NCBI GenBank assembly: GCA_937959065.1
Contig: CALGOI010000277.1
Location: 1-9,181 of the forward strand
Reading direction: 5' to 3'
Source of the DNA: an uncultured Ignavibacteriota bacterium
GTDB lineage: Bacteria; Bacteroidota; Ignavibacteria; Tepidaquicellales; Tepidaquicellaceae
Length of the DNA stretch: 9,181 nucleotides
Position numbers and translations under genes: made by a program. A model generated the notes under the pieces. The model was given only the letters and a program-made list of their open reading frames with translations, was not told where the DNA came from and ran no database searches. Of this stretch, positions 5,266-9,181 are shown piece by piece (within the stretch, counting starts at the first letter, position 1; each line of letters begins with the position of its first letter).

Positions 5266-6660
5266 ATGCGTTTCCCCACAAAACTCTTCGGAAAAAGTTC
5301 GTTTACTCTGACATTGGTTTATTTTGGCCTGTGTTTACTTGGCGTACTCCTTTCCACCCAGATATACACTACAAACACATTAATAAAAATGATGTATGTG
5401 GTCATTAGTTCATTCGTATTCTTTTTCCTGGCTGAAGGACTTATGCGTGAAAGAATGAATGCATCTAAAGATAAGGTGAATAAGAAAGAAGAATTAACTC
5501 TCATACAGGCAAAGGATAAAGCTGAGCAATCCAACAGGGCAAAGAGTATTTTTCTTGCCAATATGAGTCAGGAGATAAGAACACCAATGAATGGTATAGT
5601 CGGTATGACGGATATCCTGGCGTTAACAAAACTAACTGAAGAACAGAAGGAGTATCTTGAGATAATAAAGTACTCATCGTCCACTCTTCTGGCGATTTTA
5701 AATGATATAATGGATTTTGCCCGCATAGAGGCGGGGAATTTCAAGCTGGATAAATCGGATTTTAATCTGAAGGATCTCGTCAGCCAGACTTGTAAAAGTC
5801 TTGAGCCAACAGCAAAGAAAAAGAAGCTGGAATTAAACGTTAAGATACCCGAAGATGCCAGCTACGAGGTTTGCGGAGATCCGCTGAGAATGAAGCAGGT
5901 TATGGTCAATCTTTTGTCAAATGCAATCAAATATACAGATAAAGGTAAAGTGGATCTGTCACTTATTCCCGAAAAGTCCTCTTCCGGGAAGATGATATTC
6001 AAGCTTGTTGTAAAAGATACAGGCATTGGTATAGCAAGGGAACGTCTGAAAAACATTTTTGATTCGTATTCCGTCTCGAATAAATCCGAGCAGGTTACTT
6101 TAAAGGGGAGAGGGCTCGGGCTTACGATCGTTAAAAGCATTATCGATCATATGGGCGGAAAGGTATCTGTTGAGAGCAGCCAGGAAAATGGTACGGAATT
6201 TACATGTATTCTCCCATTCGACACCATCACGGAAAAGAAGACGGAATCTAAAGAAGCAGCCGTTACAACTGAAAAGCAGGTTAGATCTACCTTAAGTATA
6301 CTTGTAGCGGAAGATAACTTCGTAAATCAACGCCTTGTGAAAGAGCTGCTAAGAAGGCAGGGTTACAAAGTGGATATTGTGGATAACGGCTTAAAGTTAT
6401 TTGAAGCGATGGAGAAAAATAAGTATGATGTTATATTAATGGACGTGCAGATGCCTGTTATGGACGGACTGGAAGCAACTTCAATTATAAGAGAAATAGA
6501 AAGAGAAACCGGCGGACACATACCGATTATTGGTATTACTGCATACTCTATGAAGGCTGACAGGGATAAGTGTCTGGAAGCGGGTATGGATGATTATCTG
6601 GCAAAACCTTTCAGTAAAGAAGAGTTTTACAAAAAGATAGAAAGGTTTGCCAATAAATAA
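5266..6660 (+). CDS. Membrane hybrid histidine kinase with receiver domain; H-box His replaced by Gln
   Basis: This 464-residue hybrid sensor-kinase-like protein has two membrane segments (about 13-31 and 39-57) joined by a very short loop, so there is no periplasmic sensor domain. A coiled-coil-like linker follows (about 60-92). The dimerisation/H-box region (about 92-157) reads MSQEIRTPMNG where the family has MSHEIRTPMNG, so the phospho-accepting residue is Gln102 (codon cag, 5569-5571). The HATPase domain looks intact: N box NLLSN (215-219), G1 DTGIGI (251-256), IFDSYS (264-269), G2 GRGLGL (281-286). The C-terminal receiver has Glu349/Asp350, Asp393, Thr425 and Lys447. ATP binding and receiver phosphorylation thus look possible, but classical autophosphorylation does not. 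It may act as a pseudokinase, scaffold or phosphatase, or work through another kinase. Its stop overlaps the adenine deaminase start (TAATG). No SD was seen. Confidence 0.93.
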   Translation: MRFPTKLFGKSSFTLTLVYFGLCLLGVLLSTQIYTTNTLIKMMYVVISSFVFFFLAEGLMRERMNASKDKVNKKEELTLIQAKDKAEQSNRAKSIFLANMSQEIRTPMNGIVGMTDILALTKLTEEQKEYLEIIKYSSSTLLAILNDIMDFARIEAGNFKLDKSDFNLKDLVSQTCKSLEPTAKKKKLELNVKIPEDASYEVCGDPLRMKQVMVNLLSNAIKYTDKGKVDLSLIPEKSSSGKMIFKLVVKDTGIGIARERLKNIFDSYSVSNKSEQVTLKGRGLGLTIVKSIIDHMGGKVSVESSQENGTEFTCILPFDTITEKKTESKEAAVTTEKQVRSTLSILVAEDNFVNQRLVKELLRRQGYKVDIVDNGLKLFEAMEKNKYDVILMDVQMPVMDGLEATSIIREIERETGGHIPIIGITAYSMKADRDKCLEAGMDDYLAKPFSKEEFYKKIERFANK

Positions 6661-8294
6661 TGCCGGAAGAATATACAATTACTGCCAACCTGATAGATAT
6701 CCATAACAGGAAGATATTTCCTGCTGAAGTTTCGGTAGCCGGTGGAAAGATCATTTCCGTGGAAGAAATCCCCGGCGCTTCATTCGAAAATTATATCCTC
6801 CCCGGCTTTATCGATGCGCATGTGCATGTGGAGAGTTCGATGCTTGTGCCATCTGAATTCGCGAGACTTTCTTCGGTACACGGAACAGTAGCGACGGTGT
6901 CAGATCCTCATGAAATAGCTAACGTACTTGGTATCGACGGCATAAGGTATATGATAGAAAATGGTAATAAAGTACCGTTTAAATTCTACTTTGGCGCTTC
7001 ATCCTGTGTTCCTGCTACGTCATTTGAGACTGCAGGAGCGGAGATTGCATCCAATGATATAAGAGAGCTTTTTGAAAAAGACGGTTTGCACTATCTGAGT
7101 GAAATGATGAATTATCCCGGTGTTTTGCATGGAGATCCTGTGGTAATGGAAAAGATTGCAATTGCAAAAGAGCTGGGAAAACCGATCGACGGACATTCTC
7201 CGGGTTTAATGGGAGATGAAGCGAGAAGGTATATCGAGGCAGGTATTTCGACAGACCACGAATGTTATATGCTTGAGGAAGCGTTGAATAAGCTAAAGTA
7301 TGGTATGAAAATACTTATAAGAGAAGGTTCGGCCGCCAAGAACTTCGATACACTCCACACGATAATACCCGGTCATTTTGAGAATGTTATGTTTTGTAGT
7401 GATGATAAACACCCAAATGATCTTATTGTAAGTGAAATAGACGGAATAGTACGAAGAGCTTTAAATGAAGGATATGATATGTATGATGTGTTAAAATGTG
7501 CCTGTATTAATCCGATAAAGCATTATAAGCTGGATGTTGGGCAGCTAAGAGAAGGTGACCCTGCTGATTTTATTATTGTTAATAACCGGGAAGAATTCAA
7601 AGTTATTGCAACTTACATCGATGGACAGAAGGTAGCTGAGGACGGGAAACCACTAATGGAGAAAGTAGAAGCAAGTATAGTTAATAATTTTAATGCGGAG
7701 AAAAAATCACCGGATGATTTCAAATTAGAGTCAGAATGCGGTGAGATTAACGTAATAGAAGCAATTAATAATGAAATCATAACGAAAGCCATTTCGGCGA
7801 AAGCTAAGACAGAAAACGGTTGTCTTTTACCGGATGTTGATAATGACATATTAAAAATTGCAGTTGTTTGCAGGTATAATAATGAGAAGCCTGCAGCAGC
7901 ATTCGTTAAAGGATTTGGACTTACAAAAGGCGCTATTGCCTCATGTGTAGCTCACGATTCGCATAACATAATTGCTGTTGGAACAACAGATGAAGACATT
8001 GCTTCAGCCGTGAATGCCATAGTTGACTCTAAAGGAGGTATATCAGTTGCTTATGACGGGAAAGTTGAAGTATTACCTTTGCCGGTTGCCGGAATTATGA
8101 CAAACGAGGATGGGTATGAAACGGCGGAAAAGTATTCAAGGCTCGACGCTATTTCTAAGGAATTGGGAAGTAACCTTTACGCCCCATTTATGACGCTGTC
8201 ATTTATGGCGTTGCTTGTAATACCGTCTTTGAAATTAAGTGATAAGGGTCTTTTTGATGGAAGTATATTTGAATTTACCGGTATTTGTAAATAG
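6660..8294 (+). CDS. ade: Adenine deaminase
   Basis: This 544-residue cytoplasmic metal-dependent amidohydrolase converts adenine to hypoxanthine and ammonia in purine salvage. It is full length for the bacterial Ade (adenine deaminase 2) family. Metal and active-site motifs are present: GFIDAHVHVESSM (49-61) with His54 and His56, SDPHEIANVLG (81-91), Glu148 in SEMMN, DGHSPGLMG (177-185) with His179, STDHE (197-201) with His200, and CSDDKHPND (246-254). The C-terminal half has the family's AHDSHNI block (about residues 430-436) near position 7960. The start A shares the last base of the kinase stop codon, suggesting translational coupling and explaining the absence of an SD. An 11-nt gap leads to the LOG-family gene, whose proposed reaction could supply adenine. 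Confidence 0.95.
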   Translation: MPEEYTITANLIDIHNRKIFPAEVSVAGGKIISVEEIPGASFENYILPGFIDAHVHVESSMLVPSEFARLSSVHGTVATVSDPHEIANVLGIDGIRYMIENGNKVPFKFYFGASSCVPATSFETAGAEIASNDIRELFEKDGLHYLSEMMNYPGVLHGDPVVMEKIAIAKELGKPIDGHSPGLMGDEARRYIEAGISTDHECYMLEEALNKLKYGMKILIREGSAAKNFDTLHTIIPGHFENVMFCSDDKHPNDLIVSEIDGIVRRALNEGYDMYDVLKCACINPIKHYKLDVGQLREGDPADFIIVNNREEFKVIATYIDGQKVAEDGKPLMEKVEASIVNNFNAEKKSPDDFKLESECGEINVIEAINNEIITKAISAKAKTENGCLLPDVDNDILKIAVVCRYNNEKPAAAFVKGFGLTKGAIASCVAHDSHNIIAVGTTDEDIASAVNAIVDSKGGISVAYDGKVEVLPLPVAGIMTNEDGYETAEKYSRLDAISKELGSNLYAPFMTLSFMALLVIPSLKLSDKGLFDGSIFEFTGICK

Positions 8295-8305
8295 ATAATA
8301 ATTTA

Positions 8306-9106
8306 ATGGAAGAAAACAAAGAACAGGAAAAAGATTATAATGGTACTGAATGGGGTGACAGTTCCGAAAAGACGAAGGAGATACGGTACTTCCTCGAAGG
8401 ACCGAAATCCCGGGGCAGTGAACTTTGGTATGCAATAAAGATCTTCTTTGAGTTCATTAAAGGTTTTAGAACTTTCCATTTTATTGGTCCCGCTGTAACG
8501 GTATTTGGGTCGGCAAGATTTAAAGATGATCACCCTTATTATAAGTTAGGCCAGAGAATTGGCGGAGAGCTTGTGAAAATGGGGTTTACCGTGATGACAG
8601 GCGGAGGTCCCGGGGTGATGGAAGCAGTAAACCGAGGTGCGAAAGAGGCAGGCGGTAGGTCAGTTGGTTGTAACATCGAATTACCGTTTGAACAAAAACC
8701 CAATCCATATATGGATAAATGGGTGGAACTGGATTTCTTCTTCGTCAGGAAAGTTATGCTGCTAAAATACTCCTATGCATTTATCGTTTTACCCGGAGGT
8801 TTTGGTACGCTCGATGAGTTTTTTGAAACATTAACTCTGATTCAAACGAAAAAAATCAAAAACTTTCCAATTGTTTTAATGGGGAGTAAATACTACACGG
8901 ACATCAGGGAATTACTAGATGTCATGCTTGATGAAGGTACTATATCCAAAGAAGATCTTGACTTGATAATGATGACTGATAATGTGGATGAAGCTATGGC
9001 GCACATACATCATTACGCGATCAAACAACACGGGTTAACTAAAAAGATATTCAAACCGTCAAGATTCCTTGGCGAAAAATTTTTTCATAAGGAGAAAGCA
9101 AAATGA
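8306..9106 (+). CDS. LOG family / TIGR00730 nucleotide 5'-monophosphate phosphoribohydrolase
   Basis: This 266-residue Rossmann-fold protein belongs to the LOG ('lysine decarboxylase-like') family, whose members cleave the N-glycosidic bond of nucleoside 5'-monophosphates (AMP or cytokinin ribotides) to base plus ribose 5-phosphate. Signatures are VTVFGSARF (64-72), the phosphate loop TGGGPGVMEAVNRGA (98-112), FVRKVML with Arg148/Lys149 (146-152), and the hallmark PGGFGTLDE (163-171). The old 'lysine decarboxylase' label for this family is incorrect. An N-terminal extension of about 60 residues, charged then amphipathic, precedes the core, and a basic tail follows it. It follows adenine deaminase by 11 nt, and its TGA overlaps the next gene's ATG (ATGA, 9103-9106). 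True substrate (AMP, other NMP or cytokinin type) cannot be read from sequence. Confidence 0.93.
   Translation: MEENKEQEKDYNGTEWGDSSEKTKEIRYFLEGPKSRGSELWYAIKIFFEFIKGFRTFHFIGPAVTVFGSARFKDDHPYYKLGQRIGGELVKMGFTVMTGGGPGVMEAVNRGAKEAGGRSVGCNIELPFEQKPNPYMDKWVELDFFFVRKVMLLKYSYAFIVLPGGFGTLDEFFETLTLIQTKKIKNFPIVLMGSKYYTDIRELLDVMLDEGTISKEDLDLIMMTDNVDEAMAHIHHYAIKQHGLTKKIFKPSRFLGEKFFHKEKAK
9089..9094 (+). promoter_or_regulatory. SD for the downstream lipoprotein, inside the LOG gene
   Basis: AAGGAG at 9089-9094 lies eight bases before the ATG at 9103, within the last codons of the LOG-family gene. It is one of only two clear SD sequences in the window; the other serves ferritin. It supports the 4-nt overlapping start and suggests independent loading of ribosomes in addition to coupling. 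Confidence 0.7.
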
Positions 9107-9181
9107 AAAAAAGTACTTTTTCTCTCCTGGGCATCCTTTTCTTAACAATGGCAATTTACGGATGTACCGGCGCAGGTCCTT
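9103..9181 (+). CDS. Lipoprotein, 5' end only (cut by window edge)
   Basis: Only the first 26 codons are in the window. The product begins MKKSTFSLLGILFLTMAIYG and then Cys21: a basic start, a hydrophobic stretch (about 6-18) and an acceptable lipobox (IYGC), followed by TGAGP. This is a typical signal peptidase II signal, so an envelope lipoprotein is predicted. Nothing of the mature domain is visible and no function can be assigned. The ATG overlaps the stop of the LOG-family gene by four bases and has a good SD at 9089-9094, so it is part of the same operon. Confidence 0.8.
   Translation, partial: MKKSTFSLLGILFLTMAIYGCTGAGP

Noticed and set aside
8303..8533. Minus-strand frame at the start of the LOG-family gene
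   Set aside because: It is fully antisense to a well-supported gene, has no family motif, and its hydrophobic run is the complement of a Lys/Glu-rich segment.

Overview
The window looks like a stretch of chromosome from a Bacteroidota/Ignavibacteriota-type bacterium (inference). The DNA is fairly AT-rich. Most starts lack a Shine-Dalgarno (SD) sequence. A secreted TxWKSxAD-repeat protein, a fused 2-oxoacid dehydrogenase E1 alpha/beta and hybrid kinase/receiver proteins also fit that group. No rRNA, tRNA, CRISPR array, insertion sequence or phage gene was seen.

Layout. At the left edge, a strong + strand terminator (24-54) ends an unseen gene and abuts the stop of a convergent minus-strand YjbQ/UPF0047 gene (53-478). 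A 73-bp divergent spacer follows, then a small exported six-repeat protein (552-890) that resembles the DUF6150 '7(1) septoil knot' family. Next is ferritin (1054-1578), with an unusually strong SD, a structured upstream region and a strong terminator (1604-1640). A 689-residue fused E1 alpha/beta dehydrogenase (1700-3769) begins with five collagen-like Gly-X-Thr triplets encoded by a 9-nt tandem repeat.

The middle holds three genes: an orphan receiver protein with a TTG start (3922-4329), a class D (OXA-like) beta-lactamase lipoprotein (4403-5173), and a membrane hybrid histidine kinase (5266-6660) whose phospho-accepting His is replaced by Gln. The two receiver domains are clearly paralogous. 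This receiver / beta-lactamase / H-box-less kinase trio is the best candidate for an undescribed functional unit.

The right end reads as one operon. The kinase stop overlaps the start of adenine deaminase (6660-8294). An 11-nt gap leads to a LOG-family phosphoribohydrolase (8306-9106), whose stop overlaps the start of a lipoprotein gene cut by the window edge (9103-9181). LOG followed by adenine deaminase could take AMP to adenine to hypoxanthine (inference).

The observations most worth following up are the His-to-Gln change in the kinase, the anti-SD-like element upstream of ferritin, the knot-type repeat protein and the Gly-X-Thr leader on the dehydrogenase.
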